The position numbers and the translations under genes were made by a program. The notes beneath the pieces are model-generated. The model made no database searches. It saw nothing but the letters and a program-made list of their open reading frames with translations, and was not told where the DNA came from. From contig CM043955.1 of assembly GCA_014529385.2 (NCBI GenBank), positions 151,419,640-151,483,639 of the forward strand: a stretch of DNA of 64,000 nucleotides. Reading direction: 5' to 3'. This DNA comes from Adiantum capillus-veneris. Its lineage: Eukaryota > Streptophyta > Polypodiopsida > Polypodiales > Pteridaceae. Below are positions 54,442 through 64,000 of this stretch, piece after piece. Position 1 is the first letter of the stretch, and each line of letters starts with the position of its first letter.

Positions 54442-55123
54442 GTCTTTTACCAGGTCTCACCACAACAATAAAATAAAACTCAAGGAGATTTAATAACCAT
54501 CGTGTAATTCTTCCTGTGGAACAAGGTTTATTTACTAGATACAACAAGGCTTGATGATCCACATAGAAAACAAACTTGTTGGCAAGAAGGTAGTGGAGAA
54601 ATTTTTTCACTGCTTAAATCATAGCTAAACCTTCTCGCTCTGTAATGGTGTAGTTTCTCTCGGCATCATTCAATTGACGACTTGCAAAGCTAATGGGGTA
54701 GTCTAATTTATGTTCTCGTGGTTGAGCTAGAACACACCCAATAGCAAAGTTTGATGCATTGATATGCACATGGAAAATTATATTCCAATTGGGCACTCGT
54801 AAAATGGGAGCGCTTATCAAGATCTTTTTCAATGACTCATAAGCATGGTCACACTCTGTGGTCCAGTGGAACTCAATAAGAAGCTTGCACAATGGACGAG
54901 ATATCTCGGCAAAGTTTAAAAATAAACCGTCGGTATTAACAACATGGCACATGAACCTTTGAACTCCTTTATAGTTTGTAGGTGGTGGCAATTCAGCAAT
55001 GGATTTAATTTTGCTCTCATCTGTGGAAATATCATTTTTGGACACTATAGGCCCTAAAATCACCCCATGTTTAGCCCAACTTGGCATTTGAAAGGGTTTA
55101 AGGAGATGCGATACAATCTGCAC
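54416..55123 (-). pseudogene. G4 RT connection and RNase H
   Basis: Part 54614-55123 includes GPIVSKNDISTDESKIKSI, VQRFMCHV and the RNase H start HVHINASNFAIGCVLAQP, where an Asn occupies the usual first catalytic Asp position. Then come PISFASRQLNDAERNYTITE and, in the next frame (54416-54610), VDHQALLYLVNKP and GKRHVMADTQL. Confidence 0.85.
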
Positions 55124-56172
55124 TTCTCAAACACTTTTCGTAAGCATGATAGATGTTCTTTCCAAGAGGAATAAACACAAAGTTCATCCAAGAAAGCTTC
55201 GCAAAAGTCCCTCAAATATTGTCTAAAATCAGTGTTTATTAATCTTTGAAAGGTAGCAGGGGCATTGGTTAAGCCAAAAGCCATAACACAAAATGCGAAC
55301 ACTCCAAATTTGGCTATAAAGGCTGTTTTAGCTTGGTCTTCTAGCGCAATTGTGATTTGATTGTTTCCAGAGTACCCATCTAAAAAGCTATAAGCTTCCT
55401 TTCCTGCAACTCTTTCAAGAACATGTTCTGAATATGGCAAGGGGTAATGGTCCCTCCTAGTGGTGGCATTGACCTTCTTGAGATCCATACACACTCTGAG
55501 TTTCCCATTCTTTTTCAGTACAATCACTATTGGAGACACCCATTCTGAGTGCTCAATAGGGTATATGAATCCGCATTTCACAATCTTTTCAATCTCTTCT
55601 TGAACGATCTTTTCATATTTAAGATTCATTGGGTAGGGTCGTTGCTGAACTGGTATAGCCATGCTATTTATGGGGATTGTGTGCTGCACCATGGAAGGTG
55701 GAACACCTTTCATATCATGATATATCCAAGCAAATATATCCCCAAATTCCTTGAGAAGTTCTTTAAGTACACGCTCCTTAGTCTCTGTCAGATCTTGGGC
55801 AATGAAGACAAGTTTGGACTCTTCTCCGGGGTCTGCTAACTCTATTTTCTTAACTATCATGGGACCGTCATAAACACCATTTCTTCCATCGATAGGTTTT
55901 CTTTGAGCCTTTGTATACAAAACTTTACGTTCCTCTGTGGTGTAGGATTTGAAATGTTCAGGTACAGGGTGTAAGTCTGTGGGGTTCTGTTGTTCTATGG
56001 ACCGTGATTTCACTTCCGATTCCTTTTGTTGTTGAGCTAACTCTCCATTTTGACGTCTCCTTACAGTACGGCTCAACTTTGGATTCTCTATAGCCGCTAC
56101 TTGTGCGATGTCAATGGGTTGTGGACTACACCACATAACACTTTGAAGGTATTCACCCCAATTATCTATCAA
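55060..56172 (-). pseudogene. G4 reverse transcriptase
   Basis: A 370-codon open stretch. Blocks: FGDIFAWIYHDMKGVPPS, SPIVIVLKKNGKLRVCMDLK, AYSFLDGYSGNNQI, KTAFIAKFGVFAF and FGLTNAPATFQRLI. The catalytic box reads FLDEL in place of (Y/F)xDD, so the second active-site Asp is changed to Glu and this copy should be impaired. Confidence 0.9.
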
Positions 56173-57011
56173 CTTCTGATGAGCATTACGTGCCCCTATA
56201 TGATTAAGCCATTATACGGTAGATTTCTTTTCCTTTATTCTAGCACACACATTTTCTTGATATTGTTGCCTCTTATAGCTCTTACTCTTCTTGTTTAATT
56301 TTTTGATTACGGCCGATCTTGAGTGAAGAGTCACTAGATGAATCACTACTTGTGTCTTCTGCTCCCTTGGATAGATTGCCATCTAGGGTACCACTGGCCC
56401 TGAATGGTTTGTCCTCACATTTGCACTAAGATTCTTTGTCCTTAAAGTCAATTTCAATTGATGATTCGGACCCCAAATCGTGTGGGCTATAGTCTTGTGA
56501 GACGCTACTAGTTCCAATGCCAGTCAGACCTTCATCTTGTAGGTCATCAGAAGCTATATGCATTGCTTCTAGCATATTTAAGGGTACGAGTGGTGGCATT
56601 TCATCCCCTTCAAGTGTTACTCAGGTCGTCCGCCTGTTTCCCAAGGTGTCTATGGTTGCTGCTACCTAGACCCAATCCACATTGTTCGACTCAGTCATCC
56701 CAGGTAGTACATCCATATAAGGAGAATCTTCCCCAACATCAGTGTCCTCTTTACACGTTTAACATTACTGCAATTGGGCCGAGTGAATTGTGGTGTCAGA
56801 TCTATGATCAATTATAAACTTGTTTCCTAGAGGATGTTCTCAATTAGTTACAAGATCCACTCAAATGACAAAATCTTGGAACTGCAAGTAGACATGGTTT
56901 TTAAACCAATCATGCACCATTTTTGCTTCCCTCATGAAAGGACGTCCTAAGATCATCTCAGATGACATAGTGTGCTTGGAGGAATCCATAAAAATGAAGG
57001 TAATTCTTATT

Positions 57012-57251
57012 TTATGTCCAAAGACCTTGATCTTGAGATCTTCTAGCATCAATAGGTTTAATAATAGACCCATTGGCCTTCTTTACTACTATGGTTGTGG
57101 TTCTAGGGTGAGTTCTTCCCATAGTTTCCCAATAATTTTTAGTCACAATGCTAACCCCAGCACCACCATCAAGGATCCCCTTCACAGTTAATCCCTTGGT
57201 AGTGATTGGTATGGTTGCATTGGATTCATCTCCCTCAAAGTATTGTCCCAA
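57012..57251 (-). pseudogene. G4 aspartic protease
   Basis: KGILDGGAGVSIVTKNYWET at about 57110-57170 is the gypsy DGG-type active site; an open part further on (56861-57073) has FHKIRITFIFMDSS-like content and MILGRPFMREAKMVHDW, the end of the fold. Confidence 0.85.
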
Positions 57252-57490
57252 CTTGTTAACATGTATTTCTACAATAGGGTTCTCATCTAGGTTGGGTTAT
57301 GGATCTAAGAGTTCGTTCTCTATTGGCATCTCCCTAAATCCATCCATCTGTGTAAATTGTGGTAGCCTGACCTTCAGTTCTCTATTGAGGAAATCTCAAA
57401 GAGCTAAGAATAGCTCAAGGTCTCCATATAGTTTGGACATGATGGTGGTTCTAACCTTTGAAGCCATGAAATCCATCAATTTGGCAATAT

Positions 57491-58194
57491 TTAATGACAC
57501 CTTTTGGGCTTCAGTCCCTTGATATGGGGAAGATGGATCTCCGTTTCTTTGATAGGGTTAGGTTGTCCCTCTGTAAACATTTTTTCCAACAAGAAGTGAG
57601 TACGTCGACTTTCCCATGACTTTAAGTCACTTTCTTCTTGGATGATACTAGGTATGGCTAGTGGTCTATGGACTTTCTGAGGTTGTTGTTGCGTAGGAAA
57701 CACGGTGTCTATAATCTGGATCTACCTAGGTGCTGGATATTGATCCCTTTGGGTATCTTCTACCAAAATCCTTAATTGCTTGACCCGCTCAATCTCCTCT
57801 ATAGGGTTTGGATAAGTTCCTATCTTCTTCTTGGATCCTGGCCATTGTGGCTCATGAAAATCTTCCTTGCTAGTTTCTTTCTTAGTGTTTTGTTTTGGTC
57901 TCCGCGGTTTCACTTGAATCAGAATCCTCTTCAGCATCGTTCATATATACGGGGTCGTCACCAGTCCCTATATTGGTCTTTGAATTGGGGTCTGAATTTG
58001 CTGCTTTTTGCGATCTCTTCATTCGTGTTTTGTTCTTCTTCTGAGATTGGGCAATTTTGTTTTTGGAGCATCGATCGTGTGAGTACGTTTATTGGTACCA
58101 CATGCGTAATTTGTGATGTCTCCTTGGTAGCCTCAATCAAGTTTAATGGCATGATCTTCGGTGAATTTGGATTATTCGGACATTGAGCAATCAA
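57491..58194 (-). pseudogene. G4 Gag-protease linker
   Basis: Several short open parts, basic and Glu/Pro-rich. No domain is recognised beyond its position between the last knuckle and the protease. Confidence 0.4.
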
Positions 58195-60136
58195 ATGATC
58201 TATGCCACATCAATTACACATGAGTATCGACATTGTAGACGTGCTCGCTTGATTGGTTTGCATTAGTGTGGCATTATTTTGTAGCCTAATAGGACACTTG
58301 GCCACACGATGTGGACCTCCACACTCAAAGCATTGAAGAGGTGGTCTCTTAGCAATGTAATTGATATTTTGGCCTCTTGTAGAAAGAGCAACTACTTGAT
58401 AGATAGGTTTTACTTGTCCCCAATAGTCCTCCATGTAGTATTGTGGACTTTCTTCAAGCGCATCCATCCCATAGGGAATATTAGGATCTATATCTTCCTC
58501 ACAGCCTTCCAAACAGACAATAGATGACTCACAACCCACTTGATTCACATGTGATTCTCGGATGTGGTGGTTTCAGTCCTAGCACAGGAGGTGGTAAGAG
58601 TGTTTTTTGAACAACATTTTGGGCCCTAGGGACCATGTGTTGTGACGTTTGTTCAAGAGGTAGAGCCGGCATCAATGTAGGCACTCGAGGTGTGTCTGTC
58701 CATGCTAAGGTTGGTCTATTGGCCATTGCGCACTTAAATACTATGCAATCCTTAGCTTGATGACCATACCTCCCACAGGCATTGCAATTCCCATTGAATT
58801 TTACTCTAAAAGTAGGGCATTCACTAGTACTATGTGGACCATAGCATACTGAGCACCATTGTTGTTAGCTTCTTGGATACATACAATTGTTTTGCGGAGC
58901 ACAATTGTCTCTAAGACTCTCTTGAATGGCCTTGGTGAGACTAAAGTCATCTAAGATATCTTTGCCTCCTTAGCAATAGGCTTTAGGGTCATTGGCTGAT
59001 GCCCCGATGCTTGCGAGCTAGTAGATTTAGACTCAACAGACATTCTTTCTCCCTGAATCATTAAATTATCCTCCAATTGGATCGCATTGGTGGTGACTAC
59101 TTCCCAAGTGGTGATACCTCTAATGACTAGGCCATTGTAGATATCCTCATGTCGTAATCCCCTAATGAATCTATCAAGAAATTGATTATTATTGAAGCGC
59201 TCATTTGGATTACAAGGAGAATTCAAATGCTTTAAGCGACTAATAAAGTCTCTCACCGAATCTCCTTCCTCTCGTTGGGCTTTTTGGAGCTGAGAGGCTA
59301 CACCCCAAAGCACTCCCTCTCATATGTATTCTTTTGAGAACAGTCTCCTAAGAGTACGGTAGATCGTTTTTTCTTCCACCCGTAGGGTTCTATACCAATC
59401 GCCTGACTTCTCACTTAAGGTTAGGCTTAAAGCATTACTCTTATGCATGCCATTGTGTTCTCCTAGAGAATCACTTATTTGTTCAAACACTTTGATATGA
59501 TTTCTCACATCCCCGTCTCCACTAAATTTTTGTGTGAGCTTGGTTATTTGTACTGCCTTACTTCTAGGTTCTCTATCAGGCGTGTTACACATATTCTCAA
59601 CAATAGATCGACTGATAGCTTGAGCACATGTTGCCAGTTACCTAAGTGAGTAGGCACTGTGGGTGAAGATGCTCTAGAGACCACATGTGGAGTAGGTATT
59701 GGCATTGGGCTGGCGCATAGGAAACCCTTGGGTTCCACGTTTGGTACGATGTTGTGCCATGTGGAGGCCCAAAGTTCATATGTGTGGCCCTAGGCATAGC
59801 AGGCATCAGATGTGACATGTTAATGCTAGCCGGTATGGTCCCATGGAAATAAGAGCTTGGATGTTGTGGTTGTGGAGCATAAGTTGTTGAAACAATGGGA
59901 GGGGTAGGAGGTACATGAGCATGAGGACCCATAGGTACATACGACTGATACACACTTGTAGGGACTGTTGTCGGCATTGAACTACCATGTAGCAGTGCTT
60001 TACTAACAAATGAGGTCCATGGCGTGTTTCTTGGCATGCCCGTCATTGGGGTAGGCATGGTAGCCATGGTGTCATTAAGGGAAAGATGGGCTAGACTTGG
60101 AAAAGTAAAACTATCACTTGTGGGCTCAAATTGCAT
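58173..60136 (-). pseudogene. G4 Gag with four CCHC-type knuckles
   Basis: The N-terminal part (59642-60136) is Pro/Met/Thr-rich. The capsid-like domain at 59592-58951 has KLTQKFSGDGDVRNHIKVFE, SLTLSEKSGDWYRTL, QREEGDSVRDFISRLKHL and NQFLDRFIRGLRHEDI. Knuckles: CSVCYGPHSTSEC (about 58822-58865) and CNACGRYGHQAKDC (about 58750-58791), then after about 140 residues CFECGGPHRVAKC (58294-58332) and a fourth with a stop in its first loop (58173-58211). The two-plus-two layout matches G1. Confidence 0.82.
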
Positions 60137-62180
60137 TGAGACCCTTGGCGAACAACATATGGAGGATCCATCGGACTTATTGAGGGAGTCTCCATTTGCG
60201 ATAAGGTTGGTTGTTTAGCCCTCCCTGTATCCAAGAATCTCATGAGACCCGTTGAAGGCATGTGGATCCTCTTGTTCTGTCTCTCTAGCTCAATAACCCT
60301 ATGGATGACCTCACAAACTCTTTGTTGTTGATCCTTCACACTAGTAGCACCCGTTGTGGATTGTAGGACATCTAACCAACCCACGTGATAGGTGTGACCT
60401 GTGTATAGGTCGGTTAGAGTTTCCTTTGTAGTTCGTACTCCCAGTTCTCATTTAGGAACACTCCATCTAGGATTGAGGTGCTAGGGGTGTCCTTTGAACT
60501 AGATACAATGTGGCTCTCTATGGGTTGACCCTTAGTGGTTGCTAATTCAGGAGCGCGTAATTTCTCTCCTAGCAATGATATTGACATAGGGGCTTTTGCT
60601 TTTAACTCTCTTCGTTGCTCCGCCTTGTGTAAGCTCTTGATTTCCTTTTCCCTAGCCGCAATGATATACCGCTCGACTTCTTGTACTTCGGTAAGGCTTC
60701 TACCATCAGGTAATATAACCTCGGAGGGGAATAGCTATGAAGAGTTAGGGGGTGTAGTACTGAATGGAGTATTCATGTGCACACTCTCCAGGAGCATGGG
60801 GTCTACGTTGGTTATGAATGGCAAATTTACTTTCCCAACCCCCTCTTTTACATCATTAGCCACATGTTTGGAGCGAGTGGCTCTACTAAAGGTTTCCTTC
60901 AAGCAGCTAAGCATGCTCAACCCAAATCATGGGCCCATGGCATGCATGTCTTCGCTTGAGCTATCAGGATTAGGCATTAGGTAACCCTCCATGACATTGT
61001 AGTCAGAGGAAGAATCACTAGACGCGATATGTGGGTCCTGAGTGGTACTACCTTGGGTTCCCGCTGAGGTCCTAGAGCCTAAGGTAGAGGAATAATGAGT
61101 GCCTGCCTAAACGAATACACTCTTGATGTGCTCATCCTCTAGCACATGACGAGAGTGTAGGTGTATGTGACCTCGACACTCTAGAGGTGTTGATGCCTGT
61201 GAAGGCCCCTCACCTAGTTTTTTAAGATGTTTACAACCCAATTTTTTGTATTTTTGTCTCTTTTTTTAAAATGAGCCACAAAATATGGTAGGAAATAGCT
61301 CAAAACGAGCATCTTGGCTAAAGGGACATGCCGTGCTTTACAACCCCGATTCGGTTTCGTACAATCCTCAAAATCCTAAAACTAGTGTTTTCCTAGGTGG
61401 GGAGAGGACTAGGATTAGTAAGTCCAAAGGGTGAGTGTGAAGGGGATGGTGGAGGACTTGAGGAACTTGTCCCACATGCCCTCCCTTCACTTGAGATCTT
61501 AGTCTTTATATATAAGGTAGTGTAAGTAGTATATCATAGGACTGAGGCTTGGGCTTGGGCTTGGGAATGATCCCGATCCCGATCCCTTCCTTTTAGGATA
61601 ATAATTTTTTTATTTTAATTCCCAAAAAAATTTTGGTCCCAAATATCTCGAGCGTTTTTATTTTTTATTTTATTTTATTTATTTATTTTTATTTAATAGC
61701 AGTACCGTGGACGGTTGCGTACAATTTCAGTGGCCTTTTTGGGCCACACACACTAAACCTCTACCTACTCTCCTAACTAACCTGACCTTATCTCTCTACA
61801 GCTAACGACTCTACTAACTAAGCTTAACTACTCTGCTAACTACTTTGCTGGCTACTAACTGATAGTGAAGCTACCTACTCTGCTAACTGCTTACTCATTC
61901 ACTAGCTAACACACTAACTATTGATTGTGCAAATAAAAAAAAACTATGTAAAAGCAGACATTGGCAGAAAACAAGCTAACTGTTTTATCTACTTACTCAT
62001 TCACTACTAACACACCAACTACTAACTGTGCAAAAGATTATGTGCAAACAGACATTGGCAGAAAACAAAGATTATGCAGGAAATAAAAACTTGCAGAAAA
62101 TAACATCTTCTTCTTCCTCTTTCTTCCTAACACAAACACTCATAGAAGAAGCATATAGTGCCTCTTGAGCTTAGTGCAGG
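60137..62180 (-). other. G4 leader region
   Basis: Between primer-binding site and Gag. The part near 60137-60980 may encode the Gag N-terminus in broken frames. At 61740-62075 repeated CTAACTACT-type motifs and a direct repeat of about 95 bp (each with CAGACATTGGCAGAAAACAA, at about 61955 and 62047) are present. An A/T-rich stretch with TTTATTTTATTT repeats is at 61650-61700. Confidence 0.55.
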
Positions 62181-62182
62181 GA

Positions 62183-62203
62183 GATTCCCTGGCAACGGTG
62201 CCA
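62183..62203 (-). promoter_or_regulatory. G4 primer-binding site
   Basis: Minus strand TGGCACCGTTGCCAGGGAAT lies just inside the LTR end, the expected tRNA-primed start of minus-strand DNA synthesis. Confidence 0.85.
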
Positions 62204-62211
62204 AAAATGTG

Positions 62212-62760
62212 GGCTTCTGCCACACGTATTGAAGCAAGGGACTTCCCTAACACTGTGTGCGAGCCATAGATGGCTCCAAGCACGCAACTAGCCTAAACTA
62301 GTAAGCTCAAAGATGACAATGGTGTGTCATTACCGCTCTACGCTTGCTGTCGTGGAGGATTTCTCGCCGCGAATAAGAGGGAGCCGCCGCTGTGATGCAC
62401 TCAACCGCCTCACCGTCGTTGTGCCGCCGCAATGCTCGATCACACGCTCTCTCTCTCTCTCCCTCTCAAGTACACACACACTCTCTCTCTCTCCCTCTCT
62501 CTCTCTCTCTCAAGTACACACACACACTAGTACACAAAGGAGACGGAGAAGGAGATGGAGTAAGAGCACTCTGCTTGCATTGCACAATGAGAGAATGAGG
62601 TATTTTAGGTTTAGATTGACTTTTATATGGGCTTGTCACATTTGGGCACCCACACTTAGCCAATTTTACCCAAACATTATAGGTTCCAGTTTTAGAGTGC
62701 ACCTCTCATTGGTGATCACTCTTAACCATTCCTACCTGACCGACAAGCCCGACCAATAAC
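62212..62760 (-). repeat. Probable 5' LTR of G4
   Basis: The inner end is fixed by the primer-binding site. The outer end is estimated from the loss of LINE ORF1 similarity near 62850 and a TGTTATTGG start at about 62760 on the minus strand. It contains CT and CA repeats at 62447-62530. No second LTR is present in the window to confirm it. Confidence 0.5.
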
Positions 62761-62849
62761 ATAATACTCTACTAGCGGGTCAGACAAGCCCAGCCCATGG
62801 CTACATAAAAGGTGGTCGCTTGTTGGTGGTAACGGAATGGCAAGAGAAG

Positions 62850-63204
62850 GAAGCGTCTCTAACTTCTCTTCGAGAATTTCACCAATAACAATGTTCTTGG
62901 AACGTCTCTCCTGTTCCTTCAACTCCTTCACATCCACATTCTCAACATTCTTTGCTTGAACCATAGCTTGCATGAGTGAGGAATTAGGAACCACATTGTT
63001 AACACATACATCAGCCCAAGACTTGTTTGTGTATACACTTTTCATGTCGCATACATCCTGGCTCATGGTGTCAAATTTCTCCTCTTTTGATACATGGTCA
63101 TGCTCTACTTTGCTCATGTGGTCCTTCAAAGCATTCAAGTCCACAAGATAGCATTTACATTCCTTGACTTCCTCTTCAAGTTGCATCAAACATGTTGTTT
63201 GCAT
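62850..63204 (-). pseudogene. LINE ORF1 N-terminal fragment (L-B type)
   Basis: Encodes a helical Glu/Lys-rich start (QLEEEVKECKCYLVDLNALK, MSKVEHDHVSKEEK), then KSWADVCVNN and KEQERRSKNIVIGEILEEK, the coiled-coil to RNA-binding transition of L1-type ORF1. It stops near the probable G4 LTR edge. GA repeats (CT on its strand) precede it at 63219-63252. Confidence 0.65.
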
Positions 63205-63216
63205 CTCAAGTGTCTT

Positions 63217-63218
<2 letters not shown>

Positions 63219-63259
<41 letters not shown>

Positions 63260-63324
63260 TAGAAAGAGTAAGAGATACAAGGGAAGAGAAGTAGATAAGA
63301 TAGAGAAAGTAAAGGGGACTTTGA

Positions 63325-63377
<53 letters not shown>
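63219..63377. repeat. Two GA microsatellites
   Basis: (GA)n at 63219-63252 and 63323-63377, separated by purine-rich sequence. Confidence 0.92.
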
Positions 63378-63380
<3 letters not shown>

Positions 63381-64000
63381 ATAGAAAATAACACTTTTAG
63401 CACTATTTTGCAGATCAAAGAATTTGTGATGCAGTTTTTGTTGAGATTTAAGATGACATGTTTGGACCCTACATTGAGTTCATTTACAATGGAGAGGCAA
63501 TTGGTGTATGCCAAATCGACAAAACATAGAACTTGATTGCTTCTTTGTTGTAGTGCTAGAAGTATACAATGGCAATGATACACCTCTCCCACATGTTCCT
63601 TTGAAGAACAAAAAAATGATCACCTTGAAGAAGGCAAAAAAAAGTATCACTACGTGGCCTAAAAGCAATTTGGTATTATTTTTCTCTATCTCAACTTGTT
63701 TTGGATTGACTTCTCCTTGTGTGTCAGTTATTAAATGACCAGTATTGTATTATTTGTTTATGCGTAAATTTCCAAGATAGCAAGGAAAGAACCACAAGAA
63801 ATGTCTCCATCTACTAGTGTCTTGCTTTCCAAGAGCATGCCGATTAGCACTGTGCCGTCACCCCTTTTTGTGACATCAAAGACAACATAAAAAAATGGTA
63901 CAAAAGGAAAAGTCTAAGTGCAAAAAGGAGCATCTTGTAGAGTTATGGTTGATGTTGAATACTCTAAAGAAGAGATTGATGACATGGAAATGGAGGCATA
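63378..64000. other. Unassigned right-edge sequence
   Basis: AT-rich; no gene or known repeat recognised. Confidence 0.35.

Larger units (their letters stand above)
53220..62760 (-). mobile_element. Tat/Athila-like gypsy element G4
   Basis: Minus strand: 5' LTR (about 62760-62212), primer-binding site TGGCACCGTTGCCAGGGAAT, a long leader, Gag with four knuckles, protease, RT, RNase H and integrase, ending near 53220. The primer-binding site has the TTGGC(A/G)CCGTTGCC form typical of Tat/Athila elements. No 3' LTR was found to the left, where the retropepsin-like region and L-B4 follow. Stops and shifts are frequent and the RT catalytic box is damaged. Confidence 0.88.

Noticed and set aside
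1..64000. CRISPR array, tRNA, rRNA or bacterial operon
   Set aside because: No regularly spaced short repeats of that kind and no RNA gene signature; the spliced gene and retroelements show a plant nuclear origin.

Overview
This window looks like nuclear DNA of a land plant with a repeat-rich genome. It carries the 3' half of one spliced host gene, the plant FANCM DNA helicase, surrounded and invaded by LINEs and Ty3/gypsy retrotransposons. A bryophyte, lycophyte, fern or gymnosperm fits the very long intron, the abundant LINEs and the chromovirus-type elements, but that assignment is inference. No CRISPR array, operon, tRNA or rRNA was seen.

Layout. 1-5.5 kb: a decayed, internally duplicated LINE (L-A1, minus strand) that itself carries a 508-bp MITE. 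6.15-6.54 kb: an LTR remnant. 7.25-7.78 kb: three FANCM exons holding helicase motifs V and VI; one intron between them is best read as a U12-type AT-AC intron. 7.785-34.42 kb: a single 26.6-kb FANCM intron. It is filled by a full-length LINE with target-site duplications (L-A2, 8284-15081), a gypsy element with an extra ORF after integrase (G1, about 15.54-26.17 kb), a LINE (L-C) split by a deleted chromovirus (G2, 26.36-28.33 kb) and a 5'-truncated G1 relative (29.69-31.17 kb), a Mutator-type foldback MITE (31901-32393) and reverse-strand debris. 34.42-38.33 kb: the six last FANCM exons to the stop codon.

38.3-43 kb is non-coding and holds a tandem array of about 1.2-1.4-kb units. 43-44.47 kb is a chromovirus fragment cut by a LINE (L-B1). 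44.47-48.37 kb is a cluster of L-B LINE ends and ORF1-only derivatives that share a 3'-terminal motif and abut CT/GT microsatellites, with a 286-bp near-perfect palindrome between two of them. 48.37-52.0 kb is a longer L-B LINE (minus strand). 52.05-53.2 kb encodes a retropepsin-like domain with an altered catalytic motif. 53.2-62.76 kb is a decayed Tat/Athila-like gypsy element (G4, minus strand) with a clear primer-binding site. The right edge has an L-B ORF1 fragment and GA repeats.

Most notable: the LTRs of G2 carry dense arrays of TTC/GAA repeats with the spacing of heat-shock elements, close upstream of a TATA box, in sense orientation inside a DNA-repair gene. Others are the AT-AC intron, the LINE tails joined to microsatellites, the palindrome, the four-knuckle Gag shared by two gypsy elements, and the downstream ORF found in three G1-family copies. 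All element coding regions are broken by stops and frameshifts; only FANCM reads through cleanly.
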